A stretch of DNA of 64,000 nucleotides from Neobacillus paridis (GTDB lineage Bacteria; Bacillota; Bacilli; Bacillales; Cytobacillaceae). Each line of letters starts with the position of its first letter. Positions within the stretch are counted from its first letter, which is position 1. The stretch spans positions 62,001 through 126,000 of the forward strand of contig NZ_JAESWB010000247.1 in NCBI RefSeq assembly GCF_016765675.1, in the 5' to 3' direction. This document shows positions 1 to 9,167 of this stretch, one piece after another. The notes below the pieces were generated by a model. That model did no database searches and was not told the DNA's origin. It saw nothing but the letters and a program-made list of their open reading frames with translations. A program made the translations under genes and the position numbers.

Positions 1-1
1 A

Positions 2-2122
2 GAGGAGTTTCTAACAGATCTGAAAACAAAAGCTCCAAGACTTTCAAAGATTCATAATATTATTGTGGAAGATAGCGAGCTAAAAAGTGCCGAGGCCTTT
101 TCTATTATTGAAAGTGATCGGCATGGTACATCAATGCTTGTCATTCCGATTGATTCGGCCGTTTGTGACGATTGCTTGAGAGAAATGAATGACCCGGAGG
201 ATTTTCGTTACCAATACCCCTTCATCAACTGTACCCAGTGCGGACCGCGATATACGATTATCGATGAATTACCTTATGACAGACCGTATACTTCAATGGG
301 TGGCTTCCCCATGTGTGATGATTGCCGGAAGGAATATGAGGATCCAACAAACCGCCGTCATCATGCACAGCCGATTGCCTGTCCAAAATGCGGCCCAAAA
401 GTAACTTTACTCGATTCAAATGGGCAGGTATATGAAGCAGAGAATTCGATAGAGGTTACCATCAGGTTATTAAAAGCAGGAAAAATTATCGCCATCAAAG
501 GGATTGGCGGCTATCATCTGAGCTGTGATGCCCGGAATGAGCAAGCAGTTGCTACCCTACGCAAAAGAAAAAATCGGCCCAATCGGCCTTTGGCAGTCAT
601 GGCTGCATCAATTGCTGCCGCGAAGGAATTTGCGGAAATAAGTCAATCAGAAACAGACCTGCTGAGGAGTCCGGAGGCACCAATAGTGATTTTGAAAAAA
701 AATCGCCGGTATCCATTGGCCGAAAGTGTTGCCAAGGGAATGCGCACGATTGGTGTAATGTTACCCTATTCACCTTTACATTACTTATTATTTGCTGACC
801 CTGAATTATCCTGCCTAGTGATGACCAGTGCCAATCCATCTGGCCTGCCAATCCTTTATCGTGATGATGAAGTATTTCAGTATCTCTCCGGGATTGCCGA
901 TTTCTATCTCGTTCATAATCGGGAAATTCTGCATCCTGTCGATGATTCAGTTGTTCAACTCAATAATGGAAAGCTTGATTTCTTCAGGCGTTCTCGGGGC
1001 TATGTACCAGATCCATTTACAACGGAACAAGATGTTACCGGTATCGTTGGATTTGGAGGTCAGCAAAAAACAACCTTTACAATCGGCAGAAATGAACAAA
1101 TTTTTATTGGACCACATATTGGCGACCTGGAAAATATCGAAACAATTAACCATTATCGCCACGAATTGGACCACCTGTTGAAGTGGATTGATATTCCTAA
1201 GACCACCGCTGTTATTGATGCCCATCCGGGTTATCAAGTACGGAATGTAGTAAAGGAATATGATTTTTCAGAAGTCGTGGAAGTTCAGCATCATCATGCG
1301 CATATGGCGGCATGTATCGAAGAACACCATATTCCCGGGAGAGCATTTGGAATTATCCTGGATGGTACAGGATACGGTCCTGACGGTAATATTTGGGGGT
1401 TTGAAATTCTTTATGGCGATGCGGCTCAATATGAACGCATGGCTCATTTATGCTATACACCACTCCCCGGAGGAGAGAAGTGTATTCTGGAACCATGGCG
1501 AAATGCTGCGGCGATGTTGATTCAGTTACTCGGTGAAGATGGTGTCAGACTCGCCCAAACCATTTTTTCTGATAAAGAGAGAGAAATAAATGTGTTAAAA
1601 AAGCTGATCGAGCACAATTTGAATACCGTCTATGCCGGTACCTGCGGCAGGTTGTTCGATGCGGTTAGCGCGATTTGTGGTGTGACAAAGGTATCTAGCT
1701 ATGATGGCGAGGCAGCCATTCAGTTAGCGGAACTTGTCGATGAAAATAACAACTTTGAACCATATTCATTTGATTTGCAAAAAGAAAAAATGATGATGAT
1801 TAATTTTTCATCAATGTTAAAAGAACTTGCCGACGATGTTATTAAGAAAAAGCAAATATCATTGATTAGCGGAAGGTTCCACGAAACTGTGGTACAGGCG
1901 ATTGTATTAACGATGGATGAATTACTGATGAAAAACCCATCTGCGGAAAAGAACGTTGTATTATCCGGTGGCAGCTTTCATAACCGTTATTTGAGAAAAC
2001 GGATCACTAATGAACTACAGGCAAGAGGCTTTCAAGTTTTTGTTCCTGAAAGTATACCATGTAATGATGGTGGCTTATCATACGGTCAATTAGCTGTTGC
2101 CGCGGCGAAACGGAGGTCATAA
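2..2122 (+). CDS. hypF: HypF, carbamoyltransferase for [NiFe]-hydrogenase maturation (5' partial)
   Basis: HypF makes the carbamoyl group, from carbamoyl phosphate and ATP, that becomes the cyanide ligands of the [NiFe] centre. The reading frame is open from base 2 with no start, so the N-terminal acylphosphatase domain lies mostly upstream; the GTG at 65 is internal. Visible parts in order: paired zinc-finger motifs (CDDC with CTQC, then CDDC with CPKC), a YrdC-like domain (KGIGGYHL region), and a C-terminal Kae1-like domain with the metal-binding HHHAH motif near 1288-1305. It ends 2 bases before hypC, in an operon hypF-C-D-E. Family assignment is certain; the gene is cut by the window edge and not damaged. 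Confidence 0.95.
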   Translation, partial: EEFLTDLKTKAPRLSKIHNIIVEDSELKSAEAFSIIESDRHGTSMLVIPIDSAVCDDCLREMNDPEDFRYQYPFINCTQCGPRYTIIDELPYDRPYTSMGGFPMCDDCRKEYEDPTNRRHHAQPIACPKCGPKVTLLDSNGQVYEAENSIEVTIRLLKAGKIIAIKGIGGYHLSCDARNEQAVATLRKRKNRPNRPLAVMAASIAAAKEFAEISQSETDLLRSPEAPIVILKKNRRYPLAESVAKGMRTIGVMLPYSPLHYLLFADPELSCLVMTSANPSGLPILYRDDEVFQYLSGIADFYLVHNREILHPVDDSVVQLNNGKLDFFRRSRGYVPDPFTTEQDVTGIVGFGGQQKTTFTIGRNEQIFIGPHIGDLENIETINHYRHELDHLLKWIDIPKTTAVIDAHPGYQVRNVVKEYDFSEVVEVQHHHAHMAACIEEHHIPGRAFGIILDGTGYGPDGNIWGFEILYGDAAQYERMAHLCYTPLPGGEKCILEPWRNAAAMLIQLLGEDGVRLAQTIFSDKEREINVLKKLIEHNLNTVYAGTCGRLFDAVSAICGVTKVSSYDGEAAIQLAELVDENNNFEPYSFDLQKEKMMMINFSSMLKELADDVIKKKQISLISGRFHETVVQAIVLTMDELLMKNPSAEKNVVLSGGSFHNRYLRKRITNELQARGFQVFVPESIPCNDGGLSYGQLAVAAAKRRS

Positions 2123-2124
2123 AC

Positions 2125-2358
2125 ATGTGTGTTGGCGTACCCGCAAAGGTTATAAAAAAAGAAGAGTACAGTGCATTGGTCGATGTATTAGGATCACAGA
2201 CAACTGTTGGAATTATTTTTGTTCCGGAAGTTGAAATTGGCGATTATGTGATTGTCCATGCTGGTCAGGCCATGAGTATTGTCGAAGAAGAATATGCACG
2301 CCAAAGTGTCGAGGAGTGGAAGAAACTTGTCAATGCTCGAAATCCTGAAACAGTCTAG
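2125..2358 (+). CDS. hypC: HypC/HybG/HupF-type hydrogenase maturation chaperone
   Basis: Small chaperone (77 aa) that with HypD carries the Fe(CN)2CO unit to the hydrogenase large subunit. It begins MCVGVPAKV; the essential family Cys is residue 2, which fixes the ATG start. A GGAGGT ribosome binding site ends 8 bases before it, inside the end of hypF. Length fits the family (70-90 aa). Its 3' end overlaps the probable hypD start by 26 bases, implying translational coupling. Confidence 0.95.
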   Translation: MCVGVPAKVIKKEEYSALVDVLGSQTTVGIIFVPEVEIGDYVIVHAGQAMSIVEEEYARQSVEEWKKLVNARNPETV

Positions 2359-3445
2359 TAATCCTGAAATTTGCAAACCGCTGGTTGATGCCGTCATTCA
2401 AAAAGCTGTGGAGTTTCGGCAAAAGTTTGGCCGCAAGCCTGCTTTCATGGAGGTATGCGGTTCCCATACGATGGCGTTGGCACGTACAGGTGTAAAGCAA
2501 TCGTTGAAGGATTATGTTCAGTTAATTTCCGGACCGGGCTGCCCTGTCTGTGTCACCGACCAGCGCTCAATCGACGCGATGATTGCCCTTGCTGAAGGGG
2601 ACAATCGCATCATTTGCACGTTTGGTGATATGATGCGGGTGCCGGGCTCTAACAGAACATTGCTGGATTCCAAGATTGCCGGTAAGGACATCCGGGTTTT
2701 GTATTCGCCTGTCGATGCCGTAAAGGTTGCCAAAGATAATCCAGATAAAGAGGTCATTTTCCTTGGGGTCGGATTTGAGACCACCATCCCAATATTAACA
2801 CTAATGGTTGGGGAAGCGGAAAAACTTAGGCTGGATAATTTTTCAATTTGGATGACGACAAAGCTTGTTGAACCAGTATTGCGGTATTTATTAGAGGCAG
2901 GTGAGGTTCAGCTGGACGGTTTTCTCCTTCCTGGGCACGTTTCGATTGTCTTGGGTGAGGATGCCTATCAATATTTGGTTACCGAATACAATATTTCCGG
3001 TGTCATAACTGGATTTGAGCCGGCAGAGCTGCTCTCGGGAATCTATAAATTGATCGATTTGGCGATCAATGGTCAGGCTTCCATCCTCAATAATCATCCT
3101 GCCGTTGTACGAAAAGCAGGAAATCAAGTAATCCACCAGTGGCTGGAAAAATACTTGACCGAATGTGATGAAGCTTGGCGCGGAATGGGCGTAATTCCCA
3201 GAAGCGGTTTAGACCTTAAACCCGAGTACGACAAGTATAATGCCAAGAAAAGGTTTACGGTAGAAGTCGGGGAGCCGAAGAAGACGAAATGTCGTTGTGG
3301 TGAGGTTATAAGAGGTTTAATTTCCCCAAATGAATGTCCTTTGTTTGGAAAAGCCTGCCATCCCATGAACCCAATTGGACCATGTATGGTCTCGGCAGAA
3401 GGAAGCTGTGCCGCTTATTATCAATACATGAGGGAGAGCTTTTGA
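2333..3445 (+). CDS. hypD: HypD, Fe-(CN)2CO scaffold for hydrogenase maturation
   Basis: HypD is the iron-sulfur scaffold on which the Fe(CN)2CO cofactor is built. I chose the ATG at 2333 (370 aa, usual family size); a longer frame from 2279 would lie wholly inside hypC. Family motifs are present: VCGSHT (Cys42), GPGCPVC (Cys70, Cys73), and a C-terminal cysteine cluster (CRCGE, NECPLFGKACHP, GPC) for the [4Fe-4S] centre. The stop codon overlaps the hypE start (TGATG at 3443-3447). Function is from family knowledge. Confidence 0.95.
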   Translation: MLEILKQSSNPEICKPLVDAVIQKAVEFRQKFGRKPAFMEVCGSHTMALARTGVKQSLKDYVQLISGPGCPVCVTDQRSIDAMIALAEGDNRIICTFGDMMRVPGSNRTLLDSKIAGKDIRVLYSPVDAVKVAKDNPDKEVIFLGVGFETTIPILTLMVGEAEKLRLDNFSIWMTTKLVEPVLRYLLEAGEVQLDGFLLPGHVSIVLGEDAYQYLVTEYNISGVITGFEPAELLSGIYKLIDLAINGQASILNNHPAVVRKAGNQVIHQWLEKYLTECDEAWRGMGVIPRSGLDLKPEYDKYNAKKRFTVEVGEPKKTKCRCGEVIRGLISPNECPLFGKACHPMNPIGPCMVSAEGSCAAYYQYMRESF

Positions 3446-4446
3446 TGGAAACATATATTAGTTTAGCGCATGGTGACGGCGGTGAGTTGAGCCATCGGTT
3501 AATTCGTGATATTTTTGTTTCGGCTTTTGGTGATAAAAATGCTGTTATGTTTGATGCTGCAGCAATTACGATGGCCACTCATAAAATTGCCGTGACTACT
3601 GACTCGTTTGTAATAAAACCAATCTTTTTCCCAGGCGGTTCTATTGGTAAATTGGCAGTGGCGGGAACAGTCAATGATCTTGCCGTAAGCGGAGCCAAGC
3701 CGGCATACTTGACATGTGGGTTTGTGATTGAAGAAGGATTTCCCATTTCTAATCTAAAAAAAATTGTCACTGATATGGCGAATGAAGCAAAAAAATCAGG
3801 TGTAACCATTGTAGCTGGTGACACAAAGGTGGTAGAACGCGGTAGCGCCGATGGCGTTTACATTAATACAACTGGTATCGGTGTCTATCAACCTGAGATT
3901 GGCTGTAGTTTGGAGTTTGCCGAGGGGGATGCTGTTATCGTCTCAGGCACAATCGGTGATCACGGAATAGCTGTGCTCACTGCCAGAGGGGAATTGGGGA
4001 TTACAGCCCCGGTAAATAGTGATTGTGCATCGTTAAATAATATGCTTGAAGCGATTCTTAAGGATACCAGCGGTATAAAGATTATGCGCGATCCCACAAG
4101 AGGAGGGCTTGCCACGACGCTGGTTGAAATCGCCGAAGATTTCCAATTAACGATTAACATACAGGAGACGGCTATTCCTGTAAAAGCTGAAGTTCACGGG
4201 GTTTGTGATTTATTAGGTTATGACCCGCTATACTTAGCTAATGAGGGGAAAGCAATTATCATTGTTTCCGCTAAAGAAAAAGATAAAGTCGTTGAGATCC
4301 TGCGAAAATTTCCTGAGGGAAAAGATGCAGCAATCATCGGCTCCATTAGCAGTAAGGAAAAAGGCCGGTTGCTATTGGAAACACCGCTTGGCGCCAAACG
4401 ATTATTGACGAGACTTTCAGGTACAATGTTTCCGAGAATTTGCTAA
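3445..4446 (+). CDS. hypE: HypE, carbamoyl dehydratase of hydrogenase maturation
   Basis: HypE dehydrates the thiocarboxamide that HypF places on its C-terminal cysteine, giving thiocyanate passed to the HypCD complex. The 333-aa protein has the PurM/SelD-like fold signature (GDGG near residue 11) and ends PRIC, so the acceptor Cys is the last residue as required. Start ATG 3445 overlaps the hypD stop and has a GGGAGAG ribosome site; a longer frame from 3334 runs through hypD and is rejected. Last gene of the visible hyp operon. hypA and hypB are not in the window. Confidence 0.95.
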   Translation: METYISLAHGDGGELSHRLIRDIFVSAFGDKNAVMFDAAAITMATHKIAVTTDSFVIKPIFFPGGSIGKLAVAGTVNDLAVSGAKPAYLTCGFVIEEGFPISNLKKIVTDMANEAKKSGVTIVAGDTKVVERGSADGVYINTTGIGVYQPEIGCSLEFAEGDAVIVSGTIGDHGIAVLTARGELGITAPVNSDCASLNNMLEAILKDTSGIKIMRDPTRGGLATTLVEIAEDFQLTINIQETAIPVKAEVHGVCDLLGYDPLYLANEGKAIIIVSAKEKDKVVEILRKFPEGKDAAIIGSISSKEKGRLLLETPLGAKRLLTRLSGTMFPRIC

Positions 4447-4465
4447 CATATCATGCTGTCCAAAT

Positions 4466-4550
4466 GGTGTCGGGCATCACTAACTTCCTATCTTGCAGGA
4501 ATTTGTCACGATTTTGACTGCTAGATAGGATGTTGTGGCGGCTTGACACC
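4466..4550. repeat. Imperfect palindromic element between hypE and degV
   Basis: The outer arms GGTGTC (4466-4471) and GACACC (4545-4550) are inverted, and so are the inner arms TCCTATCT (4486-4493) and AGATAGGA (4523-4530). RNA from either strand could fold into one long, interrupted hairpin. No U-run follows closely, so it is not a clean intrinsic terminator. It occupies most of the 235-base hypE-degV gap. Such intergenic palindromes are often members of dispersed repeat families, but no second copy was noticed in this window. Confidence 0.5.
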
Positions 4551-4681
4551 TTGCTTTTTGACAACTCCTGATCAATGAGGGGACCGGCAAAGAATTCAAT
4601 GTTTTTTTATCTTTAAATAGTTGTTTCCTTCATTAGCTGAAACCTGTATAATCAAGGGAGTAATAGTTGGGAAGTGAATGT

Positions 4682-5524
4682 ATGAGCAAAATAAAAATTG
4701 TAACCGATTCAACAATGGATATGCCGGAAGAACTTGTTAAAAAGCTGGGAGTCGAAGTTGTCCCCTTGGCAATTACGATAAATGGTGAAACATATTTAGA
4801 CCGTGTAGAATTAAATCCAGTTGATTTTATTAAAAATATGAGCCTCTCCAGGGAGCTGCCGAAAAGCTCACAGCCATCAGCAGGTGCTTTTCTCGAAACC
4901 TATGACCGTCTTGGAAGAGAAGGGTATGAAGTCCTTTCTATCCATATGACCGGAAAAATGAGCGGTACCGTCCGATCAGCGGAAAGTGCGGCCAAGATGA
5001 CAGAAACGAAAGTAACCGTGGTGGATTCTAAATTTATCTCAAAAGCTCTATCCTTCCAGGTAAAAGAAGCTGCAGAAATGGCGAATCAAGGAAAAAGCAT
5101 GGCGGAAATTCTTGAAAGACTTGAAATGGTACGTGAACATACTAAATTGTACATCATGGTGGATACACTAGAGAACCTGGTAAAAGGCGGCCGGATTGGT
5201 AAGGGGAAAGCTTTTATTGGATCGCTTCTCAATATTAAACCAATTGCTTCACTCGAAGGGGCGGAATATACACCGGTCACTAAGGTACGCAGTTATTCAC
5301 AAGTCGTTAAATTTATGGCCAAACAGTTTGCCGAGGATGTAAAAGGCAAAACCATCCGCGGTGTCGGTATTGCCCATGCTGAAGCACATGATCTTGCTGT
5401 AAAGATTAAGGAAAGTATAATTGAAATGACCGGATTCGGAAATATCGAAATAGATTATACAAATCCAACGATCAGTACCCACACTGGACGCGGAGCGCTA
5501 GCATTAATGTATTATTTTGAATAA
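4682..5524 (+). CDS. DegV family fatty-acid-binding protein
   Basis: DegV proteins bind a long-chain fatty acid; in Firmicutes some act as FakB subunits handing fatty acids to the FakA kinase. The protein (280 aa from ATG 4682) starts with the family signature IKIVTDSTMD and has the central lipid-site pattern HMTGKMSGT, plus the conserved C-terminal GRGALAL. A GGGAAGTGA ribosome site precedes the chosen ATG; the upstream start at 4667 would have none. A TATAAT box lies at about 4647. No fakA is nearby, so the specific partner is unknown. Confidence 0.9.
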   Translation: MSKIKIVTDSTMDMPEELVKKLGVEVVPLAITINGETYLDRVELNPVDFIKNMSLSRELPKSSQPSAGAFLETYDRLGREGYEVLSIHMTGKMSGTVRSAESAAKMTETKVTVVDSKFISKALSFQVKEAAEMANQGKSMAEILERLEMVREHTKLYIMVDTLENLVKGGRIGKGKAFIGSLLNIKPIASLEGAEYTPVTKVRSYSQVVKFMAKQFAEDVKGKTIRGVGIAHAEAHDLAVKIKESIIEMTGFGNIEIDYTNPTISTHTGRGALALMYYFE

Positions 5525-5616
5525 CGGAACAAAAAGCGCAAGCGTTGGAGCTGGGTTCAAATAACCATGTCCAAGTTATCCACAGCTAATAAATTTTATA
5601 ATTTCCTTAACGAAAA

Positions 5617-5648
5617 AAATAGGATGGTCCTTGTGCTCCATCCTATTT
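5617..5648 (-). terminator. Intrinsic terminator of the MBL-fold gene
   Basis: The stem ATAGGATGG/CCATCCTAT is followed on the minus strand by a T-run (A-run at 5613-5619 on plus). It overlaps the last codons of the minus-strand hydrolase and may also stop degV transcripts coming from the other side. Confidence 0.75.
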
Positions 5649-6533
5649 AGATTTTACCAGATCTAGAGTGGTTTCAGGTAACGTAAGCCCAAGCCGTAAC
5701 AGGTGCTTGCGAATTCCAATTCGCTCCCAAGTCCTGTAGATAGCATTATTCAGATTCTTCTTTGGATAAAATATGCCAATATTGCTCAACTCTTCAAAAG
5801 TTAACCCTTGGCGGACATAGCGTTCGATCATTTCATCACGGCGGTCAATAATGGCAAGATATCTTTCCATTGATTTCTGAAACTCTTGTTTAGAAAATAT
5901 CCCTTTTTGATGTCCGGTAATATAAGTGTCGGCATCGAGTGAAAGCAGACGTTTTCCCGAGGCAACAAAAGCGTCAATATCGCCATCAGTTCCGTTATAC
6001 CACGGCCCAAATGAAGTCATATCATAATCACTGCAGAATACAACACCCCATTCAGGAAAGTACGGACAAGCTAGACCACTTGTATGGCCGGGGGTATGCA
6101 GAAAAGAAACTTTTACACCTTCAAAAACGTATTCCGTTTCGTATTCATAGGTTCCGGTAATTCCAGTAAGATTTTGGATCATTTCCTGTGGCAGTGATTT
6201 TTTCCATCGTTCAATACCTAGAGTCCCCCACTCTTGATAAATTCCGTTGACACGGGCAACCCCTTCCACCGTTCGTGTTATGTCAAATTCGATTGGATTT
6301 ATCCACTTTTCAGTATCAGGAAACAAATGGTTATGGGTTGTGTGATCGGGGTGGTAGTGTGTATTAATAATTAATCCAATCCCCTTTTCCTGATTAAGAT
6401 TTAATAGCGTTTTAGCTTCCGCTCCGCTGTCGATTAAGACCTTTTCCCCACTGTCAATAAATAGACTTCTTGAATAAGGTACTTTGCTGTGGTTTGGACC
6501 TTCCAAAATGATGATTGGGCCGATGCGTTCCAT
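5643..6533 (-). CDS. MBL-fold metallo-hydrolase
   Basis: Metallo-beta-lactamase-fold hydrolase of 296 aa. The zinc motif THYHPDH lies near residues 57-63 and further ligands are visible in HTPGHTSG and in the CSDYD segment. The C-terminal third is helical and ends in a putative winged-helix-like region (QGLTFEELSNIG). The ATG at 6533 has a GGAGGTGATC-type ribosome site immediately upstream. It is convergent with degV and divergent from the SCO gene. The substrate cannot be told from sequence; glyoxalase-II-like or lactonase-like activity is possible. Confidence 0.85.
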   Translation of the reverse strand: MERIGPIIILEGPNHSKVPYSRSLFIDSGEKVLIDSGAEAKTLLNLNQEKGIGLIINTHYHPDHTTHNHLFPDTEKWINPIEFDITRTVEGVARVNGIYQEWGTLGIERWKKSLPQEMIQNLTGITGTYEYETEYVFEGVKVSFLHTPGHTSGLACPYFPEWGVVFCSDYDMTSFGPWYNGTDGDIDAFVASGKRLLSLDADTYITGHQKGIFSKQEFQKSMERYLAIIDRRDEMIERYVRQGLTFEELSNIGIFYPKKNLNNAIYRTWERIGIRKHLLRLGLTLPETTLDLVKSK

Positions 6534-6720
6534 TAATGATCACCTCCGGATGATTGGTAATATGAATGAGTACTCATTCATATTACCATACATAATAGTA
6601 TTCTAACAAACTTTTTTTCTTCGACAGTTTCGGAGCTGAATCTATGTTTTTCCTTTCTTCTTTTGTCAATCTTTGTTACACTATTCACGGGAACATATGA
6701 AGAGGTTAGTAGGTGATGAG

Positions 6721-7299
6721 GTGAAAATTAGATCTATTGCGATATTTTTGGTCATTTTGACACTTCTATTATCTGCTTGTGGGAAAAAGGAGATTAAAAA
6801 TGCGGTTGACTGGCCTGTCAAGGATTTTAAGGCAACCACCCAGGCGGATAAATCTTTTGGTCTAAATGATTTAAAAGGAAAAGTATGGGTTGCTGATTTT
6901 ATTTTTACAAGCTGTATCGATGTCTGTCCGCCGATGACTGCGAATATGGCAAAGTTGCAAAAGATGGTCAAGGATGAAGGTTTGAAAAATGTGGAATTTG
7001 TCTCTTTCAGTGTGGATCCAACTGTTGATTCACCTGACAAGTTAACTAAGTATGCCAACCAATTTAAAGTTGATTTAAACAATTGGACATTTTTAACAGG
7101 CTACTCTCAAGATTTTATTGAAAAATATGCGTCAAAAACCTTCAAAACTTATGTCAAGAAGCCTGAAAAAGCTGACCAGGTAATCCATCAAACGTATATA
7201 TATTTGGTTGATAAAGAAGGTCATATTAGAAAATCCTATAACGGGTTTAAAGATGTTCCGTTTGATGAAATGATTAATGATATTAAAATATTACAATAG
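6721..7299 (+). CDS. ypmQ: SCO1/SenC family copper-handling lipoprotein, YpmQ-like
   Basis: Thioredoxin-fold protein that delivers copper to, or keeps reduced, the CuA centre of cytochrome oxidase. The 192-aa product has a lipoprotein signal peptide ending LLSAC, so it is anchored outside the membrane. The copper motif SCIDVCPP (CxxxC) and the distal His in VIHQTYIYLVD are both present. I chose GTG 6721, preceded by AGGTGATGAG, over upstream starts that would add a non-signal N-terminus. It is followed by ypmR and ypmS homologues as in B. subtilis. A second SCO gene lies at 59478-60080. Confidence 0.9.
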   Translation: MKIRSIAIFLVILTLLLSACGKKEIKNAVDWPVKDFKATTQADKSFGLNDLKGKVWVADFIFTSCIDVCPPMTANMAKLQKMVKDEGLKNVEFVSFSVDPTVDSPDKLTKYANQFKVDLNNWTFLTGYSQDFIEKYASKTFKTYVKKPEKADQVIHQTYIYLVDKEGHIRKSYNGFKDVPFDEMINDIKILQ

Positions 7300-7324
7300 A
7301 CCATTTTACGGGTCTATTTTTTTT
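7298..7324 (+). terminator. Intrinsic terminator after ypmQ-like gene
   Basis: Stem TAGACC/GGTCTA with a 7-base spacer followed by a run of eight T residues. Confidence 0.8.
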
Positions 7325-7413
7325 CAAAGGAATAGGATATAGTACAGAAGATTCTGAATGAATAAAGCCGTGATATAATGAATGAAGATAGTTTAGAAGG
7401 AAGGTGAAAAAGC

Positions 7414-8238
7414 ATGAAAAAAATCTTCACCCCTTTAATTCTCTCTGCGAGTGTATTGGTCTCCTGCAGCGATTCGAACGACCTGATGATGCAGCCGGAA
7501 AAGAAGACAGCGATCCAAGTATTTGAACCTATTCCTGCCGATTTTAAGCCGCGAAATTTAACGGTGTTATCCGCAGGCGATTCCTTAACCCAAGGTGTTG
7601 GTGATAGTACAGGAAAGGGCGGTTATTTACCGTACTTAGAAACGATGCTGGAAAAAGAGAAGGGAATACATGAAGTAGATTTCTATAATTATGGTGTAAA
7701 AGGCAATCGGACGACACAACTGTTAAAGAGATTAAAATCACCGGCAATGAAAGAAGTAATACAGAAAGCTGATTTGGTGATTTTGACGATTGGTGGAAAT
7801 GATATTATGAAGGTGGTACGAGATCATTTTACCAACTTGCAGGTTTCCGATTTTATGGCAGCAAAAGAAACATATCGGGACCATTTAAACCAAATTATGC
7901 AGACCATCGTTGAAGAAAATCCGAATACTTCAATTATTTTAGTGGGGATGTATAATCCATTTTCAAAATGGTTTTCCTATATAAAGGAAATGGATGAAAT
8001 TGTTTCAGAGTGGAATCAAACCGGGCAGTCTGTCATCGTTCAATATCCAAATGCTTACTTCGTCGGAATTGACGATCTATTTGTCAATACCAATGAGGAT
8101 CTATTGTACACAGATCATTTTCACCCGAACGATAAAGGATATGAATTAATTGCCCAGAGATTGAATATTGCTTTAGGAGACAAAGTAATTCCAGACCTGG
8201 AGAAGAAGACATTAACGGTAAGTACAGAGGAGCATTAG
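7414..8238 (+). CDS. ypmR: SGNH/GDSL-type hydrolase lipoprotein, YpmR-like
   Basis: Secreted esterase/lipase-family protein (274 aa) with a lipoprotein signal ending LVSC. SGNH blocks are complete: GDSLTQG (nucleophile Ser, block I), the conserved Gly/Asn region including IGGND (block III), and DHFHPN (block V with catalytic Asp and His). ATG 7414 has an AAGGTGAAA ribosome site. It lies 7 bases before the ypmS homologue, so the two are probably co-transcribed. Natural substrate unknown. Confidence 0.9.
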   Translation: MKKIFTPLILSASVLVSCSDSNDLMMQPEKKTAIQVFEPIPADFKPRNLTVLSAGDSLTQGVGDSTGKGGYLPYLETMLEKEKGIHEVDFYNYGVKGNRTTQLLKRLKSPAMKEVIQKADLVILTIGGNDIMKVVRDHFTNLQVSDFMAAKETYRDHLNQIMQTIVEENPNTSIILVGMYNPFSKWFSYIKEMDEIVSEWNQTGQSVIVQYPNAYFVGIDDLFVNTNEDLLYTDHFHPNDKGYELIAQRLNIALGDKVIPDLEKKTLTVSTEEH

Positions 8239-8245
8239 AATTCTT

Positions 8246-8824
8246 ATGAAAAACAAATGGAAAATGGGATTCCTTATTTTGTTAGGAATCGACCTTTTGT
8301 TCGCAATTATTATATTATCGCTTGTCATGGCACCTTCTAAGGATATTGAGCGAGAAATAGCCAAACACCCTGTAGGAGAGCATGTCTCCTTTCATGTGAA
8401 ATCCAATAAGTATGATTTAAATAAGCTGATTAATCATTATTTGGATGAAGAAGCCGCTGATTCGCCGATCCATTATCGTGTTGTATTGGCAGATGAAGTA
8501 GAATTGTACGGTAAAATCTCCATTTTTAGTGAAGAGATCAATATGAAATTAACCTTTAAACCGAAAGCCTTGAAGAATGGCGACTTGGTTCTGAGACAGG
8601 AATCCATGTCACTTGGCGATTTACCGCTGCCAAACTCTTATGTGTTAAAGTTTATCAGCGAAAACTATAAGCTGCCAAAAGGAGTTCAGATTCGTCCAAA
8701 AGATGAATTGGTCTATGTTAATATGCAGCAATTAAAGCTGAAGAGTGACTTGAAAATAAAAGCAGAGCAATTTGATCTAAAAAACGATAACATTGCTTTC
8801 ACGATTTTAGTTCCGGTAAAATAG
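8246..8824 (+). CDS. ypmS: YpmS family membrane-anchored protein (DUF2140)
   Basis: A 192-aa protein with a single N-terminal membrane helix (residues about 7-27) followed by an extracytoplasmic beta-rich domain. The region LPLPNSYVLKFI and the C-terminal repeat of LKIKAEQFDLKNDNI match what I recall of the YpmS family. Function is unknown. It follows ypmR by 7 bases and is closed by a strong terminator, so it ends this operon. Confidence 0.85.
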   Translation: MKNKWKMGFLILLGIDLLFAIIILSLVMAPSKDIEREIAKHPVGEHVSFHVKSNKYDLNKLINHYLDEEAADSPIHYRVVLADEVELYGKISIFSEEINMKLTFKPKALKNGDLVLRQESMSLGDLPLPNSYVLKFISENYKLPKGVQIRPKDELVYVNMQQLKLKSDLKIKAEQFDLKNDNIAFTILVPVK

Positions 8825-8854
8825 TGCTCTTTCTATACTCAATGTAAGTAAAAA

Positions 8855-8878
8855 AACCGCTTTGAGCGGTTTTTTTTA
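8855..8878 (+). terminator. Intrinsic terminator after ypmS
   Basis: Perfect stem AACCGCT/AGCGGTT with a TTG loop and a T8 run. Confidence 0.9.
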
Positions 8879-8993
8879 ATCTATATTTTTCATGATTGTC
8901 CCAAATATAATATAGGCAGATGCACATGCAGGTCAAGCACCTACTTCATAAAGTAACAGGGAAAAGACACAATTTTTAGAGGAGTGAATGCGA

Positions 8994-9155
8994 ATGTATG
9001 GATTCGGCGGATACGGCGGTTATGGATTTGATGGCTGCTGTGGCTATGGATATCCGGCAGTGGGTGGCGGATTTGGCTTTGGTTTTGGCGGCTTTGCGCT
9101 AATCGTGGTGTTATTTATCCTGTTAATCATCATTGGCGCAAGCTGGGCCTATTAA
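8994..9155 (+). CDS. YjcZ family glycine-rich membrane peptide
   Basis: A 53-aa peptide with an N-terminal Gly/Tyr/Phe-rich half ([10 protein letters not shown] start) and a single C-terminal membrane helix ending IIIGASWAY. This is the typical YjcZ/sporulation-peptide layout seen in many Bacillaceae, and these genes are usually expressed during sporulation. Ribosome site AGAGGAGTG lies 8 bases before ATG 8994; an ATG six bases upstream is too close to it. Followed by its own terminator. Assigned by composition and architecture. Confidence 0.85.
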   Translation: MYGFGGYGGYGFDGCCGYGYPAVGGGFGFGFGGFALIVVLFILLIIIGASWAY

Positions 9156-9167
9156 TGGATAAAAAGA

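Noticed and set aside
3445-4446. HypE considered as SelD to support MnmH
   Set aside because: It ends PRIC and is embedded in a hyp operon, and it lacks the N-terminal Cys/Sec loop of SelD.
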